From: Pseudophaeobacter arcticus DSM 23566 | GTDB lineage: Bacteria; Pseudomonadota; Alphaproteobacteria; Rhodobacterales; Rhodobacteraceae | DNA: 64,000 nucleotides | Direction: 5' to 3' | NCBI RefSeq assembly: GCF_000473205.1 | Contig: NZ_KI421507.1 | Span: 175,074 to 239,073, forward strand | Translations under genes and position numbers: made by a program | Shown here: piece after piece, positions 8,542 to 17,174 of the stretch | Position numbering within the stretch: the stretch's first letter is position 1 | Layout: each line of letters starts with the position of its first letter | Notes under the pieces: generated by a model | Seen by the model: the letters and a program-made list of their open reading frames with translations, nothing else | Told to the model about the DNA's origin: nothing | The model's database searches: none

Positions 8542-9485
8542 TCGGCAGCCCCGTAAATGGCCTGAGACAGATCTTTGACGGTGCGGGCCGCGCGGGGACC
8601 AAACTGCAGGAGCAGCGCACCGTCCATGCGAATGAGCTGACCATTCTGTGCCGCTGGGGTCAGCATCAGCGCAGGCAGGCTGGGCAGCGAGGCCTTGGTG
8701 AGCCCGTGGTCGCCGCCACGATCCATTGCCAGAATGACATCTGGCGCGGCGGCGGCAATGGCTTCGTCGGTCAACTGCTTGTACCCGGCAAAATCGCTGA
8801 TCGCATTGACGGCGCCGGCCATGGTGATGATGCCATCCGCACCGGTTCCCGTGCCGCTGGCGGTGATGCGCCCGGCCTGGGTGGAGAGCACAAAGAGCAC
8901 CCGCTTGGGCCTGTCGCCTGCGGCCTGGAGCGCCAGTTCCTGCGCCGCTGCAAGGTCAGCACTGACCTGCGCCACCAGGGCCGCGCCAGCCTCATGCTGA
9001 TCCAAAGCCTCTGCCACGGTTTCGATTTTGGCAATAACGCCTGTGGCAGAGTAGATTTCCGGCACTTCGACATAGGCCAGCCCGGCCTGCTTTAACACCG
9101 CCAGGGCCTCTGGCGGGCCGGAACCCTCGGAGGCGAGGATCAGATCGGGGTTAACGGACAGAACCCCCTCGGGGGAGAGGGCGCGGGCATAGCCGACATT
9201 TGGCAGCTCTGCAGCCTTGGCAGGGAAGTTGGAGGTGGTGTCGCGGGCCACCAGACGGTTTTCCTGCCCCAGTGCATAGACGATTTCCGTCACCGCGCCA
9301 CCAATTGAGACAATCCGGCTGGGTGCCTCTGCTGCTGGGATGTGGGCCGGTGGGATCTGAGCCTGTGCCTGTGTGACCTGCGCCTGTGTGACCTGCGCCT
9401 GTGTGACCTGGGCTGGAACCAGAGCAAGCAGAGCCAGGCTCAGCCCGGTTTTGACACCAGAAGATATGGACGAAAGCATGCTCAT
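8538..9485 (-). CDS. hmuT: Periplasmic hemin-binding protein HmuT
   Basis: A 315-residue substrate-binding protein of the TroA/BtuF-like class that would deliver heme to HmuUV. An N-terminal signal sequence (TGLSLALLALVPAQ) is followed by three copies of the five-residue unit QVTQA, then the mature domain beginning SRIVSIGGAVTEIVYALG. Typical clamshell motifs follow (NVGYARALSPEGVLSVNPDL; ALMLTPAAQNGQLIRMDGAL). The repeat falls where signal peptidase should cut, which makes the mature N-terminus uncertain. The start overlaps the hmuS stop by 4 nt. Confidence 0.93.
   Translation of the reverse strand: MSMLSSISSGVKTGLSLALLALVPAQVTQAQVTQAQVTQAQAQIPPAHIPAAEAPSRIVSIGGAVTEIVYALGQENRLVARDTTSNFPAKAAELPNVGYARALSPEGVLSVNPDLILASEGSGPPEALAVLKQAGLAYVEVPEIYSATGVIAKIETVAEALDQHEAGAALVAQVSADLAAAQELALQAAGDRPKRVLFVLSTQAGRITASGTGTGADGIITMAGAVNAISDFAGYKQLTDEAIAAAAPDVILAMDRGGDHGLTKASLPSLPALMLTPAAQNGQLIRMDGALLLQFGPRAARTVKDLSQAIYGAAE
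9367..9411. repeat. Three tandem 15-bp units inside hmuT
   Basis: GCCTGTGTGACCTGC occurs three times in a row on the + strand, with the last base changed in the third copy. It keeps frame and encodes repeated QVTQA in the HmuT signal-peptide region. Perfect in-frame units suggest recent slippage expansion. Confidence 0.9.
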
Positions 9486-10570
9486 TGGACTGCCTCCGCA
9501 GCTGGGGTGGCGGCCTGATCCGCTAGTGGTGCGCAGAGTGAGGGCAGAGCCGCAACAATTTCACCCCACTCCGGGCGGTGGTCGCGGTTTTCAACACGGC
9601 GGCCAAAGACCTGTAGGAGTACGCGCCCCTGGCGATCAAAGCCTTCGACCGAGATCGCAGCACCATGCTGGGTTGGCTTGCTCACCGCCCAGACCTCGTG
9701 CAGATGGTCCAGACGCAGGTGCAGGTCAAAGCCCGGATCAAGGATGTTTTGCCAGGGGCCCATGCGGCGCAAGCTGTGCACCGGACCTGCGTGGATCTGG
9801 ATGCAGCCGGGGTTGCCGACAAAGATCATCACTTCGGTGCCCTGATCGCGTAGGGCTTGCAGCATGGTATCCACGGCATCCGCAACAAGTTGCCGCGCCA
9901 ATGGCTCCCCGGCGATCCGGTAAGCCCCCAGACGGTTCATCTTTAGCCTGGAGGTCAGTTGGCGAAACTGATGGGTGTCTGTCATCTTGGCCCATTCACG
10001 GCGCAGCTGCTCCGCCATTTTGGGATCTGCCTTGGCGGGTTCCGGTGGTTGGCGCGGGGTGACCTCTGGCAGGGTCTGCTGGTCAGGCAGCGCCAGATCC
10101 TGGACCAGGGCAGCCCAGGCATCAAGGTTGGAGGCCGGACGCAGGTGGACCTTGTGTACCGCGTCTCCGGCGGCATCAAAGAACTGCAGCGCGCGGCGCA
10201 GGCCTGCGTCCGAGCTGCGTTCAACCGCAAAAGCAAAGGCAAAGTGGCGGGGGAAAAGCCGCAGATCAATCTCGGGGGTGAGCACCATGGAGGCATGTTT
10301 GCCGGGACGGTAGTCGCTATAGGTTCCGACCTTTTCGATCACGCAGGAGTCGTTGCGCGTCAGGGCCATGACCTCTCCCAATGCGGCAAGCCGTGGAAAG
10401 ATCTGGTCGAGCTCAGCATTTATTTGGGTCACGCCCTCACCCAGATAGGCGGCCACCAGCTGGGCTTCGCTGATGTTGAACTGCGCGGCAAAATCGCGAT
10501 CGCGCATCTTGTGGTTTTCTTGACGCATCTGGCGAATGGCCTGCGAGTCCAGCGGCGGAGTAAGGCTCAT
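9482..10570 (-). CDS. hmuS: Hemin-degrading/heme-transfer factor HmuS
   Basis: A 362-residue cytoplasmic protein of the HemS/ChuS/HmuS family, which binds imported heme and degrades or hands it on. The family is built of two similar halves, visible here as paired segments (GEVMALTRNDSCVIEKVGTY and VEVMIFVGNPGCIQIHAGPV, the conserved 'N..C....G.' core). The frame is open well upstream, but the ATG at 10570 begins the usual MSLTPPLDSQAIRQMRQE-type N-terminus and has AAAGGG six bases ahead. First gene of the leftward hmuSTUV operon, divergent from the receptor gene. Confidence 0.93.
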   Translation of the reverse strand: MSLTPPLDSQAIRQMRQENHKMRDRDFAAQFNISEAQLVAAYLGEGVTQINAELDQIFPRLAALGEVMALTRNDSCVIEKVGTYSDYRPGKHASMVLTPEIDLRLFPRHFAFAFAVERSSDAGLRRALQFFDAAGDAVHKVHLRPASNLDAWAALVQDLALPDQQTLPEVTPRQPPEPAKADPKMAEQLRREWAKMTDTHQFRQLTSRLKMNRLGAYRIAGEPLARQLVADAVDTMLQALRDQGTEVMIFVGNPGCIQIHAGPVHSLRRMGPWQNILDPGFDLHLRLDHLHEVWAVSKPTQHGAAISVEGFDRQGRVLLQVFGRRVENRDHRPEWGEIVAALPSLCAPLADQAATPAAEAVQ

Positions 10571-10689
10571 GTCTGGCCCTTTCAAAGTTGCAAGTTGGTG
10601 CGGAAAGGGCTGGCGCCGGCGCGTTGACCCATCGATTTGGGGGGCAGCTTCGGGCTGGCAGCTGCGGTGACGCAGCGGTTTATTTATGT

Positions 10690-10704
10690 TGACTGTTTTT
10701 ATCA
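10690..10704. promoter_or_regulatory. Candidate iron-rhodo box (RirA-type operator)
   Basis: TGACTGTTTTTATCA fits the TGA-N9-TCA palindrome described for RirA-type iron regulation in alphaproteobacteria. It lies between hmuS and the receptor gene, about 120 bases from either start, where one site could repress both directions under iron sufficiency. A GAAACTA direct repeat (10746-10752 and 10755-10761) lies nearer the receptor gene. The motif is short, so chance is possible. Confidence 0.5.
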
Positions 10705-10819
10705 CCTTTACTATCAGCCTCAAGTGGAAATCAATGATTCCACCAGAAACTATAGAAACTACCGCGCCAGCCCCTTCTGCAAGCTTCGGTTCAAAGACCA
10801 AGACGCAAAGGGACATGTG

Positions 10820-12832
10820 ATGGGGAAATTTCGGCTGACGCAGCATTTGCTGGGGACCGTTTCCATATTGGGTTTGACGCTCGGATCGGGGGCATTGGCG
10901 CAGGATCTGCTAGAAGAACTGCCACCCGAGGTTCAGGGTGAAGGGTTCCTGGGCACCATTGAGCTGGGTCAGGGGAAGCGCGAAGTTCAGGTCGGTACCG
11001 CCGAGGCGCTGACAGTGATCAACCAGGAAGAAATTGACGACCGGCAGGCAGGCACGATTGCTGAACTGATCGATTCCGTTCCAGGCGTTGCCCTGGTAAA
11101 CGGGTCGCGTCCCGAAGGCTCGGGGATCAATATCCGAGGCTTTGGCGCCAATGGCACCTATGGCACCGACCAGAAAGTAGCCATTGTCATTGATGGCGCC
11201 ACAACCGGATCAGAAGAGATCTACCGCGTCGGCACGCAGCTGTTTACCGATCCTTCCCTTTACAAAAGCGTCTCAGTAAATCGCGGTACGGTTGGCTCGT
11301 TTGAATTTGGATCGGGCATCATTGGCGGTGTGGTCTCTTTTGAAACCAAAGATGCCTCCGACTTCACCGGTGGTGAAATTGGTTTGCGCTTTCGGCAGAC
11401 GCTTGGCTACTCCAGCAACGGCGCGGGATATCACAGCTCGTCGATCATCGCCTGGCAGCCGATGGAAAACCTTGAGGTTCTGCTGAACTACACCAAGCGG
11501 GATACGGATGCCTACAAGGATGGCGATGGCAATCTGATTCAATATACCGCGACCGAGCCCTATTCCGGGCTTGCAAAGATCAAATACACCTTTGGGGATG
11601 CGGGTGAACACGGGCTGACATTCAGCTATCAGAAGACATCAACCGAGGAATTCGACGCGCCCTATGATGCGTTTAACGTTGTCAACTTTGGCAATGTGAA
11701 CCGCCAGACAGAGTCCGAGATTGCGACTCTGAAATACGAATACAATCCGGTTGGCAACGATCTGATTGATCTGACCGTGCAGTATTCTTATTCCGATATC
11801 TATATCGAAAGTGAGCCAACCAATCCGGGTGGTTTTGCCGATTATTTGTTGGACGGCGATCACGACTACACCATTGATAAGCTGACAGTCAAAAACGCCA
11901 TGTTCTTCCAGACCGGTGCAGCCTCGCATGATTTGCGGTTCGGGGTTGAATGGATCAGCAAGGACCGCCTTGAAAGTCAGGTAGATCCGGTTTCTGGCAA
12001 TGTTTCAGTCCCCGGCGGCAGGGATGAGCGGACCGCCCTGTTTCTTGTTGATGACATCGATCTAGGGGGCCATTGGACAATCAGTCCGGCTTTGCGTTGG
12101 GAAAGTCAAAAGATCACCGGGGCGGGGACCTATGCTGGGGATCGCTATGACAATTCGGCTTTGATGGGTGGCATTTCAGCGCGCTATGAATTTGACTCCG
12201 GGGTCTCTGTATTTGCCAGTGCGGCCTATACCGAAAGCTTGCCGATCCTCGACGATTTGAACAACCCAACCTATATGAACCAACCCGAAAAATCGACAAC
12301 CTATGAGTTCGGCGCTGCCTATGCGTCGAGCGGCGTCTTTGCGGGCGATGACTCGCTCCAGGTCAAGGCAAATGTCTTCTTCACACGTCTGTGGGATGTC
12401 ACTTCCTATTCGGGCATCGGCGCAGTCGAAAGCCATGGTTTGGAGGTTGAAATGACCTATGCCATGGAAAACGGAACCTATTTTGATCTGAACACAGCCT
12501 ATGGCGACTACGATGCGCTGCAATCCTCGGGGCTTTGGGGGCAGTGGGACAATGCGCCAGCCAACTCCGCGCGCCTGACTGTGGGTAAGCGCCTTGGTGA
12601 GGCCTGGGATCTGAGCTGGGAACAGGTGGTGGCCGAGAATGGTTCGCGCAACTACGGTGGCTATGGAGTCAGCAATTTGCGGGCAACCTACCGTCCACAA
12701 TCGGGAGCGCTGCAAGGCGCCGAGATCCGCCTTGGGATCGAGAATGCATTTGATCGCCAGTACAAGCCCAACCTCGCCACCGAATACAAAACAGGGCGTA
12801 ACTTTAAGCTGACTTTGGCAAAATCCTTCTGA
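10820..12832 (+). CDS. hmuR: TonB-dependent heme receptor
   Basis: A 670-residue outer-membrane beta-barrel receptor. A signal peptide (LLGTVSILGLTLGSGALAQ) is followed by a plug domain at about 50-165 (TAEALTVINQEEIDDRQAGT, SGINIRGFGANG) and a 22-strand-type barrel ending in the aromatic C-terminus NFKLTLAKSF. The segment VPGVALVNGSR is the usual plug core. Heme specificity is inferred from its place opposite hmuSTUV and beside exbBD-tonB. The ATG at 10820 is preferred over an upstream open frame because AAAGGGA lies six bases ahead and the signal peptide starts there; an adjacent GTG at 10817 is possible. Confidence 0.92.
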   Translation: MGKFRLTQHLLGTVSILGLTLGSGALAQDLLEELPPEVQGEGFLGTIELGQGKREVQVGTAEALTVINQEEIDDRQAGTIAELIDSVPGVALVNGSRPEGSGINIRGFGANGTYGTDQKVAIVIDGATTGSEEIYRVGTQLFTDPSLYKSVSVNRGTVGSFEFGSGIIGGVVSFETKDASDFTGGEIGLRFRQTLGYSSNGAGYHSSSIIAWQPMENLEVLLNYTKRDTDAYKDGDGNLIQYTATEPYSGLAKIKYTFGDAGEHGLTFSYQKTSTEEFDAPYDAFNVVNFGNVNRQTESEIATLKYEYNPVGNDLIDLTVQYSYSDIYIESEPTNPGGFADYLLDGDHDYTIDKLTVKNAMFFQTGAASHDLRFGVEWISKDRLESQVDPVSGNVSVPGGRDERTALFLVDDIDLGGHWTISPALRWESQKITGAGTYAGDRYDNSALMGGISARYEFDSGVSVFASAAYTESLPILDDLNNPTYMNQPEKSTTYEFGAAYASSGVFAGDDSLQVKANVFFTRLWDVTSYSGIGAVESHGLEVEMTYAMENGTYFDLNTAYGDYDALQSSGLWGQWDNAPANSARLTVGKRLGEAWDLSWEQVVAENGSRNYGGYGVSNLRATYRPQSGALQGAEIRLGIENAFDRQYKPNLATEYKTGRNFKLTLAKSF

Positions 12833-12858
12833 TCCAACCACAACAAATGAGGTCACAG

Positions 12859-13314
12859 ATGGCACAACTGGCTCACTTTACCGCGGCTCTGGCGCTTGGA
12901 TATTGCGGTGTCTTTGGAGGCCATGCAACGGCGCAGGAGGCAATGCCGCCTGTGCCCGGAGCAAGGCCCGAGGCAATCTCGATCGAGCTAAGCGCGGCCG
13001 AGGACATCGGGGCGGCCTGCAAGCTGTCCTTTGTGGTGACCAATAGCCACGGGCAGGACATCGACAAGGCGGTCTACGAGATGGTTTTGTTCGACGCCGC
13101 TGGTCAGGTGTCTCGTCTGACCCTGTTGGATTTTCAAGATCTTCCTGCCGGGCGCCTGCGGGTGCGGCAGTTTCAATTTCCACAGCCCTGCGCTGACATC
13201 AGCCGGGTGCTGATAAACGGAGCCCAGACCTGCACCGCTGCGGGCCTGGACGTGGGGGGGTGTTCGCAGGGGCTGACCCTGACCAGCCGGACCAAGATGG
13301 AGTTGTTGGGATGA
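12859..13314 (+). CDS. Secreted hypothetical protein in the heme/TonB operon
   Basis: A 151-residue protein with a clear signal peptide (FTAALALGYCGVFGGHATAQ) and a beta-rich mature domain with four Cys (in LGAACKLSF-like, PQPCADIS, GAQTCTAAG and GGCSQGLTL contexts) that could form two disulfides in the periplasm. The segment FVVTNSHGQDIDKAVYEMVL resembles Ig-like folds. No family with a proven function was recognised. It sits between the receptor and exbB and overlaps exbB by 4 nt, so it is probably an accessory of TonB-dependent heme uptake. An ATG 12 bases earlier (12847) is an alternative start; GAGG five bases upstream favours 12859. Confidence 0.75.
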   Translation: MAQLAHFTAALALGYCGVFGGHATAQEAMPPVPGARPEAISIELSAAEDIGAACKLSFVVTNSHGQDIDKAVYEMVLFDAAGQVSRLTLLDFQDLPAGRLRVRQFQFPQPCADISRVLINGAQTCTAAGLDVGGCSQGLTLTSRTKMELLG

Positions 13315-14012
13315 CCCTGATCCAAGAGGCCATCACGCGTGTTCTGGATCTTGGGGGGCCCGTTGTTTTGCTGCTTTTGTGTGTTTCGGTGCTGACAGCG
13401 GCGCTGGTGATCTACAAATTGTGGCAATACCAGGCGGCGCGGGTGGGGCGCCACCGGCAGCTGGCAACGGCTGTCGCCGCCTGGGATAATGGCGACAGGG
13501 AGCGGGCGCTCAAGGCGCTGGGCGAAAGCCGATCCTACCTTGGTCCGGTGTTGCGCATGGCCTTGACGTCACCGCAGTCTGCGGAACTGTCAGAGCGGGT
13601 CGACGCCGAGGCAGAAGCCCGGTTTGCGCAGCTGGAGCGCGGGCTGGGGGCGCTGGATATGGTGGCGCAACTGGCGCCTTTGATGGGGCTTTTTGGCACT
13701 GTGATCGGCATGATCGAAGCCTTTCAGAAGCTGCAGTCTGCCGGTTCTTCGGTGGATCCCTCGCTGCTGGCGGGCGGGATCTGGGTGGCGCTGCTGACGA
13801 CGGCTGCGGGGCTGGCGGTGGCGATGCCAACCTCGCTGGTGCTGAGCTGGCTTACGGCGCGGATGCAGCGCGAACGGGTCTTTGCCAATCAGGCTTTGCG
13901 GGTTGTCTTTGCGCCTCAGGTATCGGCGGGGTCTCAGCCCGCTGCGGCGGCTCAGATATCTCCCGAGGCTGGTGTCGCGCCGCCTGTGGGACCCGTGGCA
14001 CATGCCGGTTAA
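13311..14012 (+). CDS. exbB: ExbB/TolQ family proton channel protein
   Basis: A 233-residue inner-membrane protein that with ExbD uses the proton gradient to energise TonB. It has three membrane helices: about 14-36, then DMVAQLAPLMGLFGTVIGMI at about 118-137, then LAGGIWVALLTTAAGLAVAM at about 158-177. These last two are the conserved channel-forming motifs of the MotA/TolQ/ExbB family. The chosen ATG overlaps the preceding gene's stop as ATGA; the open frame extends 51 nt further but inside that gene. The C-terminal tail is Ala/Pro-rich and overlaps the start of exbD. Confidence 0.92.
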   Translation: MTLIQEAITRVLDLGGPVVLLLLCVSVLTAALVIYKLWQYQAARVGRHRQLATAVAAWDNGDRERALKALGESRSYLGPVLRMALTSPQSAELSERVDAEAEARFAQLERGLGALDMVAQLAPLMGLFGTVIGMIEAFQKLQSAGSSVDPSLLAGGIWVALLTTAAGLAVAMPTSLVLSWLTARMQRERVFANQALRVVFAPQVSAGSQPAAAAQISPEAGVAPPVGPVAHAG

Positions 14013-14385
14013 ACTCTCCCCTCCCCAGCGTGGACGCCTGTCGATGACCTCGCTTATTGATGTGATTTTCCTGTTGCTGCTGTTTTTTATGCTGACCTCA
14101 ACCTTCTCGAAATATGGCGAGGTTGAGCTGATGGCGGCTGGCACTGGCAGTACAGCGCCGAGCCGTCAAAAGCTGTTTGTCAGTCTTGGGCCCGACGCTG
14201 TGATGCTGAACGGTCAGAGCGTTGATCTGGACCGGATCGCGGACCTGATCCGCAGCCAGCCGCAGGACAGCCGGGGCCATCTGGTTCTGATCAGCCCCAA
14301 TGCGCAGGCGACTTCGCAGCGTCTGGTCGATCTGCTGGCGGTGCTGCGACAGGTAGAAAACCTGCAAACGGTGGTCCTGGGCTGA
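14002..14385 (+). CDS. exbD: ExbD/TolR family protein (first copy)
   Basis: 127 residues with one N-terminal membrane helix (TSLIDVIFLLLLFFMLTSTF) carrying the conserved Asp (SLIDVIF) that is protonated during proton flow, followed by a periplasmic domain. The start at 14002 lies within the last codons of exbB; the open frame goes further upstream but would overlap exbB by more than 100 nt. It shares 1 nt with the second exbD (TGATG). Two ExbD-like proteins in one operon suggest a mixed ExbD dimer in the TonB motor. Confidence 0.9.
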   Translation: MPVKLSPPQRGRLSMTSLIDVIFLLLLFFMLTSTFSKYGEVELMAAGTGSTAPSRQKLFVSLGPDAVMLNGQSVDLDRIADLIRSQPQDSRGHLVLISPNAQATSQRLVDLLAVLRQVENLQTVVLG

Positions 14386-14771
14386 TGCAGTTGAAAACCC
14401 GTTCTCAGACGCAGAAAGAACCAACAATCGCCCTGATCAACATCGTGTTTCTGATGCTGATCTTTTTTATGATTGCCGGCACTCTGGCGCCGCCCATCGA
14501 CAAGGACCTGACGCTGGTCAAGACCTCGGATCTTGAGGGGCGGGAGCCCCCGGATACCCTGGTGGCGCATGCGGATGGGCGGTTGTCGCTGCGCGGTCAG
14601 CCTGTTGCCGGGGCCAAGAGCTATATGGCCGGGTTGTCACCTGAGGCGCGGCAGGTGGTGCGGATTGTGCCGGATCAGGCCCTGCCAGCCAGGGAGCTGG
14701 TGCGACTTGGCAATGCTCTGCGCGCAGCGGGGGCGCAGCGGGTGGTTCTGATCTCTGAAAGGGCACTGTAG
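14385..14771 (+). CDS. exbD: ExbD/TolR family protein (second copy)
   Basis: 128 residues, a diverged ExbD-like protein. Its membrane helix is ALINIVFLMLIFFMIAGTLA. The residue aligned with the Asp of the first copy (SLIDVIF) is Asn here (ALINIVF), so the proton-binding carboxylate appears to be missing. The rest keeps the ExbD layout, with a periplasmic domain ending RAAGAQRVVLISER. The start overlaps the first exbD stop by 1 nt and tonB follows after 2 nt. Loss of the Asp suggests a structural rather than proton-relaying role. Confidence 0.87.
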   Translation: MQLKTRSQTQKEPTIALINIVFLMLIFFMIAGTLAPPIDKDLTLVKTSDLEGREPPDTLVAHADGRLSLRGQPVAGAKSYMAGLSPEARQVVRIVPDQALPARELVRLGNALRAAGAQRVVLISERAL

Positions 14772-14773
14772 CC

Positions 14774-15928
14774 ATGGCCGGGCAATTAAATGTTGGGCAA
14801 TTAAATGCTGTGCTCCGACAGGTGCCGCAATCGCAAATGGCGGCATTTCTTTCCCTGCTCCTGGCCTTGGGACTGCATGCTGTCCCTGTCTTGCAGAGTA
14901 AGACAAACCCGGTGCAGCAGGCGGGAGGCAGGACTGCTTTGGCGGCGCAGGGCAACAGTTTTACCAATCTGGCGGTTGGGGTCGAAACCCCAAAAGAGGC
15001 CGTGGCGCCGCAGCCTGTCCCTCAGGCCGCACCAGCACCACCGGTTCAGCCGCAGCCTGCTGCCCCTGCCAGCTCGCCCTTGATGAAACGGCTTGTGGCC
15101 GAGGGTCCGGCCCCCGTTGCGCAGATCAAAACCGTTCAAGGTGGCGTACCCTTGGTTCCTCTCAGGGGAGAACCGCCAGTGGAGCCACCTGTCGAACCAC
15201 CTGTCGAACCAGCTGCGCTGAACCCGGGGCTTGAACTTGCCCAACCGCCACTTGCTGAGCCCGCCACAAATGCGGTGCTGGATGTGGCGGAACCGGTATC
15301 TCAGATCGAGCAGGCCAGCCCAGTGGTGCAAACCACAGCGCAAACTATGGTGCAAACCCCGGCTGAGGCAACAGCTGTACCACCTGTTGAGCCCAATGAG
15401 GCGCAACCGCCAGAGCCGCAAAGCCCGGTGGTTACCCATTCCCTGCGCCCCCCTGAGCGTCCAGTTGAACATCCGGCTGAACCGCCGGTCTCGCCAGAAC
15501 CGGCCCCCGCTCCACGCAGGGCAGAAAATGCAGCTGTCACACCCGTGGCGACGGCAAAGCCGCGCGGCAATGCAGCGGCCAGCGCAACCCGCGGCACCCA
15601 GCATTCGACCCGCAGCACAGCGGGGGGGCTGGCCGCAAGCGCGGCGGGCACGGCACAGACGCAGGGCAATGCAGCGGCCAGCAATTACTCTGGTTTGGTG
15701 ATGCGCCGCATTCAACGAGCCAAACGGCGGGCAGATGTCCGGGGGGTCGCGCTGGTGCGCTTTCGCATAACGGCTGGTGGCGGCCTGGCCGGGGTGAGCA
15801 TTGCGCGCAGCTCGGGGTCGGGCAAACTGGATGGAATTGCGCTGGCACAGATCCGCCGCGCCGCGCCCTTTCCGCCGCCACCCAATGGCGCGCGCACCAG
15901 CTTTACCGTCCGGATCAAGGGGCAGTGA
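14774..15928 (+). CDS. tonB: TonB family energy-transducing protein
   Basis: 384 residues: a cytoplasmic N-terminus, one membrane helix (AAFLSLLLALGLHAVPVL, about 23-40), a long Pro/Glu/Ala-rich spacer across the periplasm (about 60-280, with PPVEPPVEPPVEP), and a TonB C-terminal domain (about 295-384: YSGLVMRRIQRAKRRADVRG, VRFRITAGGGLAGVSIARSS, RRAAPFPPPP, FTVRIKGQ). It couples the ExbB-ExbD motor to the receptor. The 5' end contains a direct duplication of GGGCAATTAAATG, giving GQLNVGQLN. It is the last gene of the rightward heme operon and is probably dedicated to this receptor. Confidence 0.92.
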   Translation: MAGQLNVGQLNAVLRQVPQSQMAAFLSLLLALGLHAVPVLQSKTNPVQQAGGRTALAAQGNSFTNLAVGVETPKEAVAPQPVPQAAPAPPVQPQPAAPASSPLMKRLVAEGPAPVAQIKTVQGGVPLVPLRGEPPVEPPVEPPVEPAALNPGLELAQPPLAEPATNAVLDVAEPVSQIEQASPVVQTTAQTMVQTPAEATAVPPVEPNEAQPPEPQSPVVTHSLRPPERPVEHPAEPPVSPEPAPAPRRAENAAVTPVATAKPRGNAAASATRGTQHSTRSTAGGLAASAAGTAQTQGNAAASNYSGLVMRRIQRAKRRADVRGVALVRFRITAGGGLAGVSIARSSGSGKLDGIALAQIRRAAPFPPPPNGARTSFTVRIKGQ

Positions 15929-16045
15929 GCCGCAAGAGTGCAGAGCAACAGATTTTGATCAAATGATTGCAGGGGAATTACGGGATGGGGTAGACAGCGG
16001 TCAGGATTGATCACAAGGGGCAAGACCCCGAATAAGGATAAGCCC

Positions 16046-17158
16046 ATGACCCCGCTTTCTGGCCTCAAAGTTGTTGAATTGGCGCGCATTCTGGCAGGCC
16101 CCTGGATCGGCCAGTCGCTGGCGGATTTGGGCGCCAAAGTGACCAAAGTTGAAAGCCCGGACGGGGATGATACCCGCAGCTGGGGGCCTCCGTTTATTGA
16201 GCGCGACGGCGATAAAACAGCAGCCTATTATTATGCCGCCAATCGTGGCAAAGACTGTGTTGTGGCGGATTTTCGCAGCGAAGCAGGGCGCGCAGAGGTG
16301 CTGGAGCTGATCCGGGATGCGGATATTCTGATCGAGAATTTTAAGGTCGGTGGGTTGGCGAAATATGGTCTCGATTATGAGAGCCTGGCCAAGGTGAACC
16401 CGCGACTGATCTATTGCTCGGTCACCGGGTTTGGTCAGGACGGACCCTACGCCAAACGCGCAGGTTATGACTTTTTGCTGCAGGGCATGTCGGGGCTGAT
16501 GTCGATCACCGGCGAGCCCACTGGCCAGCCGCAAAAGGTTGGAGTGGCGATCACCGATGTGGTCACCGGGCTCTATGGGACCATTGGTATTCTGGCGGCG
16601 GTTGAACAGCGCCATACCACAGGCCGGGGTCAGCACATCGACATGTCCCTGCTGGACTGCGCTACGGCGGTTCTGGCCAATCAGGCGATGAACTACCTTG
16701 CAACCGGCGACAGCCCGACACGGCTGGGCAATGCGCATCCCAATATCGCGCCCTACCAGGTCATGGCGGTACAGGATGGGCATATCATTCTGGCCGTGGG
16801 CAATGATGGGCAGTTCCAGCGCTTGTGCGATGTGCTGGGGCTGGCCGGGATCAAGGCGGATGCGCGGTTCAGCTCGAACCAGCTGCGGGTGGCCAATCGC
16901 GATGCCTTGACCACTTTGCTGGAAACCGTGCTGGCAGGCTGGACCCGGGGAGAGCTGCTGGCGGCACTGGAGGCGGCGACGGTTCCGGCCGGTCCGATCA
17001 ATACTGTGGGGCAGGCCTTTGACGATCCGCAGCTTCAGCATCGCGGAATGCAGATTTCCCCAGAAGGCATCCCTGGCGTCCGTGGTCCCTGGAAATTCTC
17101 TGATGCTGAGCTGGCGCTGGAGAAATCGGCACCAAAACTGCCCAAGCTGGCCAAATAG
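16046..17158 (+). CDS. CaiB/BaiF family CoA-transferase
   Basis: A 370-residue family III CoA-transferase, which moves CoA between carboxylic acids. The fold is in normal order: N-terminal LSGLKVVELARILAGPWIGQ, then VTKVESPDGDDTRSWGPPF, ILIENFKVGGLAKYGLDYE, SVTGFGQDGPYAKRAGYDF, and the catalytic Asp expected in IDMSLLDCATAVLANQ. The C-terminal closing segment is TVPAGPINTVGQAFDDPQLQ. The start at 16046 has AAGGATAA eight bases upstream and gives the usual N-terminus. The substrate cannot be read from the sequence; the gene stands alone between tonB and a convergent regulator. Confidence 0.9.
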   Translation: MTPLSGLKVVELARILAGPWIGQSLADLGAKVTKVESPDGDDTRSWGPPFIERDGDKTAAYYYAANRGKDCVVADFRSEAGRAEVLELIRDADILIENFKVGGLAKYGLDYESLAKVNPRLIYCSVTGFGQDGPYAKRAGYDFLLQGMSGLMSITGEPTGQPQKVGVAITDVVTGLYGTIGILAAVEQRHTTGRGQHIDMSLLDCATAVLANQAMNYLATGDSPTRLGNAHPNIAPYQVMAVQDGHIILAVGNDGQFQRLCDVLGLAGIKADARFSSNQLRVANRDALTTLLETVLAGWTRGELLAALEAATVPAGPINTVGQAFDDPQLQHRGMQISPEGIPGVRGPWKFSDAELALEKSAPKLPKLAK

Positions 17159-17174
17159 TCCGACCGCTTTTGGC

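Noticed and set aside
15950-15970. TTGATCAA-like dyad after tonB as a possible FNR box
   Set aside because: It lacks the four-base spacer of an FNR site and has no suitable promoter context.
16001-17041. A 346-codon open frame opposite the CaiB/BaiF gene
   Set aside because: Antisense to a well-conserved CoA-transferase; no motif.
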